A stretch of 64,000 bases of DNA from positions 186,001-250,000 of the forward strand of contig JAMDHS010000018.1 of the NCBI GenBank assembly GCA_029717555.1, given 5' to 3'. Made by a program: the position numbers and the translations under genes. This DNA is from Peribolospora baueri. Lineage: Eukaryota; Basidiomycota; Peribolosporomycetes; Peribolosporales; Peribolosporaceae. The notes below the pieces were generated by a model that had not been told where the DNA came from, did not search any database, and saw only the letters and a program-made list of their open reading frames with translations. Shown here piece by piece: positions 45,500 through 57,612 of the stretch (its first letter is position 1; each line of letters begins with the position of its first letter).

Positions 45500-46885
45500 T
45501 CAAAGCATGCGGACAAAGCGGGACTCAGCATCCCTGACACTCAAGTCCTGCTGATAGTCCTCCCACATCGCATGCGCAATCTCGTCCCTACGGTCACTTG
45601 TCGTCGCCACATCATTGTCTCCTACAGTGCTTTCGTCGGCCTGGACCGTACCTTCTTCCTCTTCCCTGGTCCGTCTCCCCTCAGGCTGGCCGTCAGCAGG
45701 ATTTCGGAAACGGGTGAAGTTGTATAGCGCAAAGAGAGCACGAATCAAGTGGGCTTGAGTCTGGGCCGGATACTCCGAGCCTCGCTCGAGGACTTGAATT
45801 GTTCCTTTGCTGCTCCGAAAGTACGCGCGATGGTATTGCGAAGGGATGCATGGCGGAGGTTGAAAAGTTCTCTTGGGTTCTGTGGCCTGTTATATCAGTG
45901 ACATTACCAAAATGATGTCATCAGCACTCCATTGTGATAGCCCAACTGCGGATGGACACCTAATGACATGCATTTGTTGTACACTCGCCCATTCACGAAG
46001 ATGATACCTTACGCCTGTGTAAGGAACCAGCAGCTCCGTACAATTTGGAAAGCCTTTGTCTGCAACGAGGTATTTACCCGTGGGGATCTGGAACGGCCGT
46101 CGCGCTTGACGTCCTGCCAAATCCTGAAGTCCGAGGCACTTCCTTCCCAGCCACTGAGTACGTAGGTAAACGCCAGATCGAAGGAGCAAACGGCCAAATT
46201 GTTCCACGAGAGCGTGCCTTTACGATCCCGGAAGCGAGGGCGGGATCGAGGCCGGGGGGTTAGCTGGGATGTGCGTACCATCCATTGCGCCGACACAATC
46301 TTTGAAAAATTTGAAACGCGGATCGTTGGCAATTTGAAGGGGGGGGGGGTGCAGACAGCGGCTAGTTGGCATGCGGACAACGGTCTCATAGAATCGTGGA
46401 TGCAGAAGTGCGTTCAAGGACGCATGAAAGCACCTAAGACACCGTCAGTGCTGCATCAAAGATTGCAAGCTCAGAAAAATGCATCTCTGTACATAATTGC
46501 TAACCGTGTCTTGACTCCTGTTAAACAGAGTGGCCACCTCGGCGTTAGAGCAGCCTGTCTTGACCGTGTACAGGAATATAGCCAGTCGCTCTTTGGCAGA
46601 CACATATCGAGATGAGGCCGAGTTCGACCGGTCTGCAGCTCATGAAGCAATGCTTCGAAGACATTCGCAGACATCCCAAAGTTGTCCAGGTGCTCCCCTT
46701 CAGTCTGCTCTTGCATCCAGTCTAACCCTGCTTGTGCGGAGGCATGTGGGGTGTTTTGGCAAGGTAGCGGGCTGCGTAGAGCCCTGCAGCGGCAGCTACA
46801 CTTGCTACAAGCAGAATAGCCGCCCGACGACGGCGTCTTCGGTACTGCTCCCAGTGCTCTTCCTTGCTCTGCTGCGCGATAGTTG
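45500..46885 (-). mobile_element. Decayed PIF/Harbinger-type DNA transposon (DDE_Tnp_4 transposase relic)
   Basis: Minus-strand fragments match the Harbinger transposase in order: EGEHLDNFGMSANVFEALLH (46630-46700), SNAEVATLFNRSQDTVSNYV (about 46480-46540), RFKFFKDCVGAMDGTHIPA (first catalytic Asp, about 46265-46320), LAFTYVLSGWEGSASDFRIW (about 46110-46175), KYLVADKGFPNCTELLVPYT (second catalytic Asp, about 46000-46080), and a C-terminal ALYNFTRFRNP (about 45700-45740) ending near 45500. Consecutive pieces lie in different frames: shifts are seen near 46640 (between the leading helix and the KERLAIFLYTVK region) and near 46240 after THIPANPPASIP, and an A/T-poor gap separates the second Asp from the C-terminus. 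It is not a working single frame, although an intron could explain one of the shifts. I could not find convincing terminal inverted repeats or a TTA/TAA target duplication. Confidence 0.85.
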
Positions 46886-47148
46886 GTAAGGGTTACATTA
46901 TTGTTAGAGGCTGGACAGGAAACGGCGAGATGCAGATGGGTGGATTGGATGTGTGAGGCGACGGTCGGGGCGAAGTGTCACGGTACGCGCGAGGTGCGCG
47001 TTGCCGTCACGGACCGCGTTTTGTATGGCCGGACCAGTAGACTAGCCCACACAATGATGATCACGTGCACTTGCACGACGCGAGTGATCGGCTGCAACTC
47101 AAGCCGCCGTCCTCCTTCAGATCGGTTTTTCTGGTTCGTTCGATAACA

Positions 47149-48681
47149 ATGGCGGCGCAACGGTTGTTCATCGTGGGGGGGAATGGCTTCCTTGGTAAGG
47201 ACAATGATTAGAAGGCACACGGAGGCAAAATACTTTGAATTGCTTCTTACCTTGTCTATCATTCGTCGTGGGCGTGCTCCTTCTTCTTAGGCTCGGCCAT
47301 CGCAATGGCGGCCGTTGGCAAGGGTTGGGGGGTGGTCTCGCTGAGGTGGGCCATTTGAGAGAGGAGGAATCGAATGCCCTCCTGAATATAATTTTTTTGT
47401 TCCCTTTTGCCTTCTTCAGCAATTCAGGCACTCCCTACCGCACGTCCGCAGGGCACTCTCCCGCGTGGACAGAAAAGGTGCAATGGCACGCTGGTGATGC
47501 CCTCGACCCGTCCTCGTACGCACATCTCCTTCAGGACTGTACCGCCGCCGTTCACACCGTCGGGACGTTGCTCGAAAGCGATTACAAGGGCAAGAGAGGA
47601 GGAGGGGTGGGAGAGTTTGTGGACGGGCTCCTCAAGGGTTGGATGGGCGGGGCCACAGGGAAGACGGGTCTGCCGCCGTACGGACGGCAGAATCCATTGA
47701 GTGCACCGAGGGAGGATGAAATGCGAGGTAGTATGGGAATAAGCTACGAGAGGATGAACAGAGATACTAGTGAGCCCTTTGTCCCCTTGGCCTCGCTTTG
47801 GTTTTATGCCCGCGGGCGATTGCATACGGTTTGAACCTTTCGTTGCTTTTCGTCTCCACCTAGCTATAACGGTCGCACGTACCTTCCGCGACTCTCGAGC
47901 CACTGCGGATACCGTCATGTCGCCTTTTGTCTACATCTCAGCTGAGGACATCTTTCGACCTATTGTGGACAAACGGTATATCACAACGAAGAGGCAGGCG
48001 GAAAGCGCAATCACGGCCATGGCTCTCGAGTCTACCCAGACCGCCGATGTGCTTGAATCCGACGGGCAGGCTGCGCCTGGAGGTGGGGGTGATGAGATGA
48101 AGCCAAGTATCAGACCGATCTTTGTCAGGCCAGGTGAGGAAAGAGAACCAGTTGACTTCTAATTCGGATAGGAGGGAGGCGAAGGAAGCGGTCGAAAAAG
48201 TTCGATTCGGACGGTCCGTTGCAGTCGCTAAAACTCGGCGCGTCTATCTCTTCTGCCCTCTCTCATCCATCGCCTCGGCCTTGGTCCAGGTTTAATGTAC
48301 CACCCGCATATTCGTCCGCTATCCACCCTTCCTGCGACCCTATTTGACCTCTCCGCTACTCTCCATCGCCTGGCCCCAACCCTTCCCTTCCCGCTTCGCG
48401 CCCTGCCCACCCCAGCGGACGTCCTCAGCGCACTCTCCTCCACCTCCGTGAAGGGCTCCCCGGTGGACCTCTCTGCGCTGTCCCGCCTGCTCACCCTCCC
48501 GCCCCTGCACGTGGAAACCGTCGCGAGGGCAGTTTGCGAGTCGATAGCGAGGCGAGACGTGCAGGGCGTCGTGGACACTTGGACGATCAGGAGGCTGGCC
48601 GGGTGGAAAGGTGAGGAAAAGGAGGAAGATGAACGTGCCTCGAAGGAGGCACCTGCAGCTGGGACGCGGGCTGAAGTCTGA
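47149..48681 (+). CDS. COQ11: COQ11-like atypical short-chain dehydrogenase, 370 aa, 5 exons
   Basis: Coq11 is an NDUFA9-related, NAD(P)-fold mitochondrial protein linked to coenzyme Q synthesis and to the CoQ synthome. Exons are 47149-47194, 47291-47345, 47420-47769, 47864-48133 and 48290-48681. The first junction builds the Rossmann loop VGGNGFLGSAIAMAAVGKGW, the second the SLS-N-SG block after beta-2, and exon 3 has WTEKVQWHAGDALDPSSYAH with AAVHTVGTLLESD. Exon 4 gives SPFVYISAEDIFRPIVDKRY with TTKRQAE, an SDR Y-x3-K-like active-site region. Junction 4 restores IFVRPGLMYHPH. The C-terminus ends with a charged extension (EEKEEDERASKEAP). There is no clear long presequence, as in several family members. 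Confidence 0.9.
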
Positions 48682-49068
48682 TGGGCGACTTTGGTGGTCC
48701 GGTAGAGTGCCCCTCCGCGAGGAGTGACGGGCGGGCTTGTAGAGAGAGGTGGGACTGTATGTGAGTAGAAATAGACTGAGATTGCACGCAACGCAACTGG
48801 TGCGACCGCGGCGTGTTAGAACTAGGAGCGGAGGACGGTGCAGAGAGGCGAGTTTGGTCAACCAGATGACCAGGGGGATAGAAAAAGCAAGAGGCAACAA
48901 CACGAGCGTGAGCGAAGGGAGGAGAGCACTCCTGGCCCCTCATGTTTCACATCACCCTTCCTGTCTGCCCAAGCTTTTCTTTACGCAGGGCAGCAGGGCA
49001 GCTTTTGTCGCAAAGCAGAAAATGTCTATCTCCGCGTAGAGCGCATTTGAGTCTGCATATTCTACACG
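48682..49068. other. Convergent intergenic region between COQ11 and RDH54
   Basis: The two genes end tail to tail. No additional gene, repeat or structured element is apparent in these 387 bases. Confidence 0.5.
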
Positions 49069-52000
49069 TCATGCGCGCGCCGCCTCCTTCTCCTCCTTGT
49101 CGGGACCGACAGACGACTTGGAAAAGACGAAAAGAACACTGCCAGGCACCGTCTTCTCCACGTCGAACGACCCTTCCTCGATCTCTCGCATCGGCGAACT
49201 CGACTCGGGGACACTCGGTGGCGAAGAGGGGTCTGCGGAAGAATCGTCGAGAGGGCCCGTGCCAGCTAGCTTGCATCCCTCCGATGCACTCTTTAATTCC
49301 TTCGGCGGCGCGTCTCGCCCCGTCTGCTCGATGACACGCTTGAGCACCTCGTCTTCGAGAGCCGACACCCCGGCACGAGACGTGCAGTCGTAGTGTGCCC
49401 ACTCACTGAGAGCGGCCAGCTTGGCACGCTTGTCCTTCAAGTCCTGTGTCGACGTGCGAACGAAAGTATGGCAAGAGTCAGCGAGCGCCTTACCGCGAAC
49501 TCTCCTCAGTAGAAACTTCCGAGCACTCACCTTCTGTGCACTGTTTTCGTTTACCTGAGAGGCCGGCATAAACGTGAACGACAAATCCTCGTCCTCTGAA
49601 GCTGCCGATTCATCGTCATCGCGCCCCTTGCCCTTATCCTTTCCGCCGACGTCACCTGCCTTGGCACAGCCGCACGCCAGCAGATCGTGTGTGAGACAGG
49701 GCGTATCCGAGTGGATTTGGTACAAGTTGCGCAGTTCGGCTAACGTGAAAGAGTCGGACGATTTGGAGGACGATGCTCCCGCATTGTCCTGTGCAGAGTC
49801 CCCAACGAGAATGAGCGTCGCATGAACATATAGCCTCCAGTCAGCCAGTATCTCACCATTAATGAATCGCTCAGGCCGATCTTGGTGACTTGACGCTGAT
49901 AAATCTTCTCGTCCATGGTCCCCGTTATGAGTAGCCTGTATATGTAGCACGGTTTTCGCTGGCCGTCACGATGCTGACGTAGGGAGGTGCAACGTTAGCC
50001 AGCTTCAGAGCATTAGGCCCCCGCAGCTGTCCACGATTATATGAGCTCGACGACTCACGATGCGGGCCATTGCCTGCCTATCAGTGGACGGATTCCAGTC
50101 CGAGTCAAACAGCTGGCAAAACGCAGTGTTAAAGAAACGGTTGAAATGAACTCGAAGCAACGTGCGCAAAGGCGGAAGGCAGCGACTCACAATAAGTCGG
50201 CTTGCGCCAATAATGTTGAGGCCTTGGCCGCCGGACTTTGCGCTCAGCAAAAAGACAACTGCCGCGCCGGCAATCGATATCGTCCGACCAAGTCAGATAC
50301 CGCTCGTCAAGGGACGACACGCCTAGGAAAAGAGAGGGAAGAGGGAACTTACAGCACTCGTCCTGGTTGCACTTGTTGAACTTGCTCACGGAATACTGCC
50401 TCTCGTCCTGCGGCGTCTTGCCATCAAGGCGAAGACACGACCATCTTTTGGCACCGAGGAAGCTTTCCAGAACGTCGAGCGTTTGAGTGAAGTTCTGACA
50501 ACAAGAAACAAGGGAACAAGAGGGTGAGCCGTCAGAATAAGCAGAAACAACAGCGCTCGATCGCACGCGCAAAACCGCTAACGCTCACCGAGACGATGAC
50601 GACCTTTTCGTCCGTCGTTGACTTTATGCATTCGAGAATTCTGGACATGGCAAGAAGCTTTCCGCTCAAACCTATGGTCCCCTTCGACCTCCTTTGCTTC
50701 TCATCAAAACACTCTAGCACACCCTGCAGCAAATTACGGTCCAGCACATCCTTTCCGACCCCTCTTTTGCCATCCGCTTCCTCGAGCGCCATCGGTAGGA
50801 GCAGCTCAGGTGTGTTGCAGAGCTTGCGGAGGATGCCGATCAGGACGAGGTGTTGCGACATCTCGCCCTTGAACACCTCCTTGACGCTACCCGACCCGAG
50901 AATCTTCCGGTAGATTGCAACTTGCAGCGGTGTTGGAGAGACGAAGATGACTTGCTCATCTGGAGAAGAGGCAGACGCGGTCAGCAACGCCCCAGTCATG
51001 TCTACGAAAGGGAAGACACTCACGTTTGGGCGGCAAGAACGCATTCAGCAATTCGGCCGTGCGCCTGAGTACAAACTGTTTCGTGACTTTATTCAGCAAC
51101 TCTACACGAGCCTGCCCGAGCTTGAGGGCGGACGGTATGCAATTTGGCGTGCGGCTCTTGATGATAGGATCCTCGAACATCTTTTTGAAGACGGTGTACG
51201 AGTCGAGCAGACCCGGATTGACGAAGTCGACCTATACGAAAGAACTAAATCCATGGGATGTTCAGTCGAAAAGGGCGATGGGAGCAGGAGGTCTTACCAT
51301 AGTGTAGAACTCCGACAAGTCATTTTGGATCGGTGTTCCGGAAAGAATGATTCGACTTGGCGTCTTGAGTGCCTTGATCATCTGCGTTGTCTTCGCCTGC
51401 CCCGACTTTAGTCGATGGCCTGAGTATACAGTAAAGAATCGCCCGTTGTTGACGATTTTGAAAATCATTTCAAGGCCATCGAGTGGGTTGTGGGACACGC
51501 ACCTTCGTCACATACCACCAGTCCGACGGGTGGCCGAGCGTCTTTAATTAGGTCGACTACGCTGCGAAGCTTCTCGTAGCCGATGATCATGACCTGGTAC
51601 GTCTTGCCAAACATGAAGCGCCGCACATCCGTTTTGTCACTGTTGCCCTCGATGCACAGGACGTTCAAAGCGTTCCGTCTGGACAAGAAGCAGCGCAATA
51701 ATCTCAGCGATCTTAATGTTTCCAGGCGTCCTCAGTCTTCGCAACTGCTCACCCAAGCCATTTGTGAACCTCTCGTTTCCAGTTCTGCGAAAGAGCGGAG
51801 CGTCAATATGACGAGTTCTCGCAGGAGACGCTTGGCTTCTCACATTGATCAACGAGACGGGACAAGCTATGAGGGCGCGGTCTATGGCGCCTTGTCCAGG
51901 AGTAAAGTAGCAGCTCTGCTCTGAGAAAGAAAACCAATGGAATGGTTCGGAAGAGGAATGGGCGATCAACTAGGTGGGTCGAGGATAAGCCTGCGAAATT

Positions 52001-53595
52001 CCACGAGCTCACTCAGCAGAGTCCATATCAATGCAATAGTTTGTAATGTTCTATGAAGGCGTAAACGAATATCAACAAACGTGAGAACTTGGGTATATGC
52101 GCCCCCATGCACTGATCTCGGACGGCGGGACCGAACTCACTTGCCGAGACCCCTACAAAGCGGACAAGTGTCGAGAACATCAGCGAATCATGGTGGTCAT
52201 TAGGTCGCGAACGGTGCGGACTCGCAAACTCACATTTCGTCCGCAAGTATACAACCTTGTCCATCGTGACCTCTCATTCCCATCACGCATTCATACATGA
52301 ACTTCACGCCCTCGATTTGATGTGGACGTAGAGCTGTGGCCAAGTGCGGGTCTACGACAACATCGACTACTGGGAGACCTCTGGAAAGAGATATCCGAGA
52401 AAAGGCAGAAAAAGAGATAAGAGGACCCGCGCATAAACGTCTTGGCAAGAGAAGCGGGAGCATACAAGCCAGAGAGAATCAAATTGGAAACGGCGACCGC
52501 ACCGTTTGTTAAAGCGAGCCTGGTGTTCAGAGCTAGGCCGCTTCATCACGATCGCGCCTACACGATTGGGATCATGCCTAGGCATCAATGAGGTAAAAGT
52601 CAGCACATGCGCTCGGATGCCTTTTAGTCATGAGTATCCGGGCTGAGTATCCGTTAAGACAACACGTCCCACCTCGGCTGGGCTTCCTTCCACGTTCCAA
52701 GGTTATGTAGGCCAATGGCGCGGGCCGCATCTTTCATAACGGAAACTGGCTTCTTGGAAGCCACTTTGGCTGACAATGAGGAGAGAACACGGGATAAAGG
52801 AGTGAGACTGTCTACGGCATGGCTCGGTCCTTCGATAATAGCAAAGGATGGAACATCGCAGCGTCTGCTCACCGTAGAAAGAAGTCGCAGGCGTGACCGC
52901 TTGGCTCAGATCGGAGGCGGCCTTGATGAAGGGCCTTCCTTGCAAGTACTCCTCCTCTGGTAGCTCGCGATCCACCTCGCACTGGACATGACCGAGAAAA
53001 AGAAACGGGAGCAAGCAAATACTGACTGATCAATAGGGTCAGAACGAAACGCGTTTATGCATCGAAGATCCTTACCTCCTTCCCCCCAACGGTAAGCTCA
53101 TCTCCGGGCTTGAGGGTGCGGACAGTAAATGGCGCCCTAGATACCAAACTAGCATGGAGTACAAGAATAGGGAAACGAACGAAACGTCAGCGAGGAAGGC
53201 GGCGACACCTGGCGGCGACGAACTACTCACTCTCTTCCCGTCGCCGTATCCTTCAAGGAGCACGTCGTTCCCCTGACAATCAAGACCGCATCTCCGTCCC
53301 ATGTCTTGTGCTTCTTCATCTGAGGCTTGCGCCACATGACCATATAGTACGGTCCTTCCTCATCCTTTCCTTTACCGACACCTTGCCGTCCCGGCGCCAA
53401 GCCGGTCCTCGGCAAAGATCCAAATGAGTCCACCAATGGTCCATCTAAAGACCCAGATGCAATAGAATTGCGGCCGTTGTCGTCGCGTAGGAGAGAAGTG
53501 CGCTGCTTCTTGCGGGGAGGGAGCACGCTGGGGGCGGCAGTGGTCGAGGGGCGCGGGACTTGGAAGGTCCTTCGGAGCTTGGAGGTCGGATCCAT
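49069..53595 (-). CDS. RDH54: RDH54/TID1 (RAD54B-like) DNA translocase, 971 aa, 20 exons
   Basis: A nuclear Swi2/Snf2 motor that works with Rad51/Dmc1 in recombination, stripping recombinase and remodelling joints. Minus-strand exons: 53231-53595, 53076-53148, 52873-52981, 52673-52769, 52503-52577, 52234-52380, 52141-52152, 52013-52050, 51844-51920, 51753-51784, 51503-51678, 51298-51419, 51024-51231, 50589-50959, 50353-50494, 50191-50258, 50059-50112, 49857-49973, 49531-49788 and 49069-49443. The N-terminal [20 protein letters not shown] is diagnostic of RAD54B/RDH54, as is [20 protein letters not shown]. Motor motifs: [35 protein letters not shown] (Walker A, about 291), CDEGHRLK (about 400), [53 protein letters not shown] and [15 protein letters not shown]. 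All motor motifs are intact. The second-exon acceptor is ambiguous by nine bases. Confidence 0.93.
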
Positions 53596-54848
53596 CGGGG
53601 AAGACGTACCCTTCTTGAATATCTCGACTCTCCTGTACGATTACGGTCCAACTGACCGTTGTCCTTGGCACCGAAGAAGAAAATGAGAAAGAGAGGGCAG
53701 CTGGAGACGGTAGCGAAGAAATTGCACCGAGCCTTCGGTGCAGGTCGGCACGACGCGCAAATGAACGCGTCGAGTCGCGATGCCGCAGCCGAAATGGCCC
53801 CATGTCCACGTGAACGGGCGCTGTCGGCCTCCTTCTCCTTCCAAGCCATTCAGCTGGGCGTTGTTTGCACAACGTCCATGCACACCGACCGACCTTCATG
53901 GCTGCAGCTCAGAGAACACACCTCGGCTGCGCCGGTGCGCAACTTTAGCTAAACCGTGATGACCGAATTATACCACACTGATATACACCATTTTCCTGAC
54001 TTTTCTCGAACATCGCTCTTATCTATGCAGTGTGATACGCATATCGATTTGCCGTCAGATCCGAAGGTGCGCCAGCGTCTCCGGATCGGCATTTGCAGGA
54101 GTCATCGCTGCTTCTTCGCGGCGATGAACATCCTACGTAAGCCGTTCCAGTCATCGATCCGGATATATCGGATGTCTGCGTGCGCAGGTCGGTAGGTAAG
54201 GAAAGGGAACCCACCTGACTTGACGTAATCGACATCGACTCAAACAGAGGCGCACAGCTAGCGAGAGGACGGCCCACATGGAATCTAACGTCGTATGTTG
54301 AGTCGAATTCTCGGGTCGGGGCCCCGCAGCTTCCGCCCCACCTCGCATGTCTTATAACTAGGCGGGCGCGACCTTTGACAGGTCGTCGGGAGGTCGCCGG
54401 CTTCGATTAGCCTCCGTTCCATCTTCCGGGTTTTTGTCCGCTGGAACCATTCCGGCCTTCACGGCCTCTCCGCCTACAAAAAGGAATTGCTGGATTGCAA
54501 ATACCGCTTTCTCTTCGCCTTTGCTTCGCCCCCTCGAACGGCCTGGGTAAATGGTTTTTGCTTGCGCCAGATGTTCCGCTCAGTCGATTTCGTTCCGAAC
54601 CCCTCGCTTCCCGGGTAAACGGTTCTGGTGACAACACAGGATGGAGTAGACAAACGCTTGCATCTGCAGAGGGCTCCGTGGGGAATGCGGCCGGGGGCCC
54701 CAGCAAGGCACTGGGGCGTGAGACATATAAGTGGAGGCGTTTCCTTCTTAACCGAGGCCGACAATCGAATGCTCGGCCTGCATCCAGCTCTCCTCGACGC
54801 TTCGACACCACTTACCATCAAGCCTTAGGTACAAAGTTTTACTTGAGC
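53596..54848. other. Divergent intergenic region between RDH54 and the P450
   Basis: No gene is supported. An open frame runs in phase into the P450 from 54495 but reads as unrelated Ser/Arg-rich sequence, so it is treated as upstream DNA. A TATA-like element is listed separately. Confidence 0.5.
54725..54731 (+). promoter_or_regulatory. Candidate TATA box of the P450 gene
   Basis: An ATATAAG string lies about 120 bases before the chosen ATG of the P450 gene, within otherwise GC-rich DNA. Inducible fungal P450 genes often carry TATA elements. Position and sequence fit, but there is no experimental support. Confidence 0.35.
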
Positions 54849-57277
54849 ATGGCGGTGGCTAGTCTCACCCTGGTGCTCTATGGCGCCATTTTCGCCGCGT
54901 CAGCCCTCTTTCTCGACTACCTCTTCTACGGACAGTCGCCACGTCGCAAAGGCTGTAAAACCCCTCCAGGACCACGAGGTCTGCCCGTCATCGGCAATGC
55001 ACTCCAGTTCGACGCCGCCATGCCGGCGATCCAGTTCAAAAAGTGGGCGATGGAATACGGCGACATGTTCTTCCTCAAGGTCGGCTCCGACAACCTCTTC
55101 GTGCTCAACTCGAGCCGGCTCATCAAGGAGGCCATGGACAAGCGATCGGGTATCTACTCTGACAGACGCAGCCCGCACGTCGCCCAGACCATCATGTCGA
55201 AGGGAAAGCGAATGGTATTCTCGCCTTATGGCAAGTGAGTTCAAGATTGGCCTCTTCTCTACCGAGCTCGCACATGTGCATAGATTTATTGCTGAGCATG
55301 AATCCCTTTTTATTCGGTAGCCGTTGGAGGGCCGCCCGCAAACAAGCCCACGCTTTCCTCGCCGCCAAGGCCGTCGAGGGACTAGGTCGAGGCTGGCAAG
55401 ACCTCGAGAGCATCCAGATGCTGCACGAGCGTGAGAGGCGCTTCTTTCGTCTGTACGACGCAAACGAGCTGTGCGCGTTCTCACCGCGCCCCCATTGCCC
55501 TCCGCTCTCCGCCCCTTTTGCAGTCCTTCACCAGGACCCGTTCGACAAAAAGGAAAACTTCTACCACAGCTTCCGTAGATACGCCTCGAGCGTCATCGTC
55601 AACTTGTCCTTCGGTCATCGCTTCCCTAGGGCCTCGGGAGATGAGCTTTTGGAAGGAATTTATGAAGTGAGCTTTAGTTCTGTCGTTTTTCTCACTGTGG
55701 CGCCATCCGTGCCTTTTCTTTGGGATGCTCACCTACCCATTTATCTCGCTCAGGCCATGGAAAACGTAGCGAAGGTCTCTCAGGTGAGTTCCGATGGCAA
55801 AGACTTGTTGAATTTGCCTGGCTCTGGCCGAGGAAGACCCTCACACTTTTACGTTATGACATCTGCATCATACCAGCCCGGCACATACCTTGCCGACTCG
55901 TTCCCCATCCTCAACAAGTTGCCGTCCTTCCTCAAGCCTTGGGACAAGGAAGGAGAGCGCATGCACGAAGGTGAGTCATCCATTCACATGCAGTCCGCGA
56001 CCTTGCTTTTTCATCGGGGGCGATGCATTTCGTGCTGATCGCAGCCCATTCCGTGTTTTGCAGAGGAATGGAAAGTTTGGGGTGGACATCTGAAACGACT
56101 TAAGGATGAGTACGCAAGGGGCGTATCCAAGGATTGCTTCATCGGTGAGCTCCTGAAGGAGCGAGAGGGGATGTCGCAGGCGAAGATCGAGGAGCTCGCC
56201 TTGACGGACTATGACCTCGGGTGAGCGTGCGAGCCAGCGGACATTTGCGTTTGGTTCAAACTGACGGCATGTTTTGACCCATCCATCTCTTTCAATCTTC
56301 AGGTACCAGATCTGCGGGTTCCTCGAAGCCGGCTCGGACACGACTGCTTCCACGCTCGCCTCGTGCGTCTTGGCGCTTCTCGAAAACCCGGATGTGGTGG
56401 CACGGGCGCACAAAGAGCTTGATGAGGTAGTAGGCGCCGACCGCCTTCCGACCTGGGAGGACGAGCTGAAGTTGCAGTACATTCGAAGCATCGCCAAGGA
56501 GTCTCTCCGCTGGCGTCCGCCTGTCATCATGGCCGTGCCGCACGCCGCGTCCAAGGACGATGTGTTGGACGGACGCTTCATCCCCGCAGGAAGCATGGTC
56601 ATTGGAAACGTATGGGCGATCCATCACGATCCGCAGAGGTATCCCAACCCCGACAAGTTCGATCCAACCCGCTTCACCAACCACAAGGAGGGCGCGTTCC
56701 AGTCGTCCCTCGCCGCCGACCCGCTCGACAGAGATCACTTTGCGTACGGCTTCGGTCGGAGGCTGTGCGTCGGAGTGCACTTGGCTGAGCAGAGCTTGTT
56801 TATCACCATCTCAAGGTAAGAACACCTTCTTCCCGTCCGACGACACTCCTTTCTTCAAGACGCGGAATGTGGTCACTCTCTGAACACGTTCGACTCTTCC
56901 CTTTCCTCCTCTGATCGTTTGCCCCGCCAGGATGCTCTGGGCTTTCGACGTCAAGCACGCGGTGAATCCCAAGACAGGAAAGAAGATCGAAGTAGATTCT
57001 TCGATCGAAACGGGATACCAGAAGGGTTTCGTTACGGGTGAGCATTTGTCTTCATTTCATCCAACCTGACGCGACCGAATGCGCATCACATCCTAGTCCC
57101 ACCCTCCGTACTTGGCTTACTGAAATCCGCTTTCCCAACGTCTTTCATCTTCTTTCCCAAGCTCCTCACTGGTTCCCGGCCAAGTTCGTAATCAGGAGTG
57201 AGGCGAGGCGATCGATCATCGAGAAGGAGTTTGCTCATGCTGTGGAGACGTTCGAAGCCGAAGGGAGGGAGACTTGA
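54849..57277 (+). CDS. Cytochrome P450 monooxygenase, 551 aa, 9 exons
   Basis: A microsomal haem monooxygenase of the fungal secondary-metabolism/xenobiotic type. Exons are 54849-55234, 55321-55430, 55524-55666, 55755-55784, 55877-55970, 56064-56220, 56303-56815, 56931-57037 and 57162-57277. The start gives an N-terminal anchor (MAVASLTLVLYGAIFAASAL) followed by the proline hinge KTPPGPRGLPVIGNAL. The I helix has AGSDTT (about 318), the K helix ESLRWRPP with Glu and Arg of ExxR (about 373), the PERF-like region reads FDPTRF, and the haem loop FAYGFGRRLCVGVHLAE places the Cys ligand near residue 462. Every hallmark is present, so it should be functional. There is no neighbouring biosynthetic cluster. 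Sequence style recalls O-methylsterigmatocystin-oxidoreductase-like basidiomycete P450s; the substrate cannot be told. Confidence 0.94.
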
Positions 57278-57612
57278 GGTTGTCGTCGATCGAGACGGGC
57301 TCTGCTGCTTGCTTGTTTGTGTATGAAGGTACTCGACGTATATACCGTTGTAAATGGATGAATCGATTCGCTTGGTGGGAACGTCCGTTCCCTTTCGCCT
57401 GTAATCGGACGACGGCCGGAAGATGACCGCTTACAGAAAGAGGCCCGTGCGCGAGCGTGGTCCACCAAGCGTCGGCCGTATCGATCACTTCGACCATTTT
57501 TGCTTCTTCCTCGACTACCACCCTTTCTGGTCTCCGTTGTCCGTTCGCTCGGCGCCTCATCAGAAGCGTACGTGTCAGTGCTTGGTTTTTGCACGGCCGT
57601 CCAGGGGGCGAC
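57278..57612. other. Short tandem intergenic region
   Basis: These 335 bases hold the P450 3' end and the promoter of the following WD40 gene. No separate feature is visible. Confidence 0.5.
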
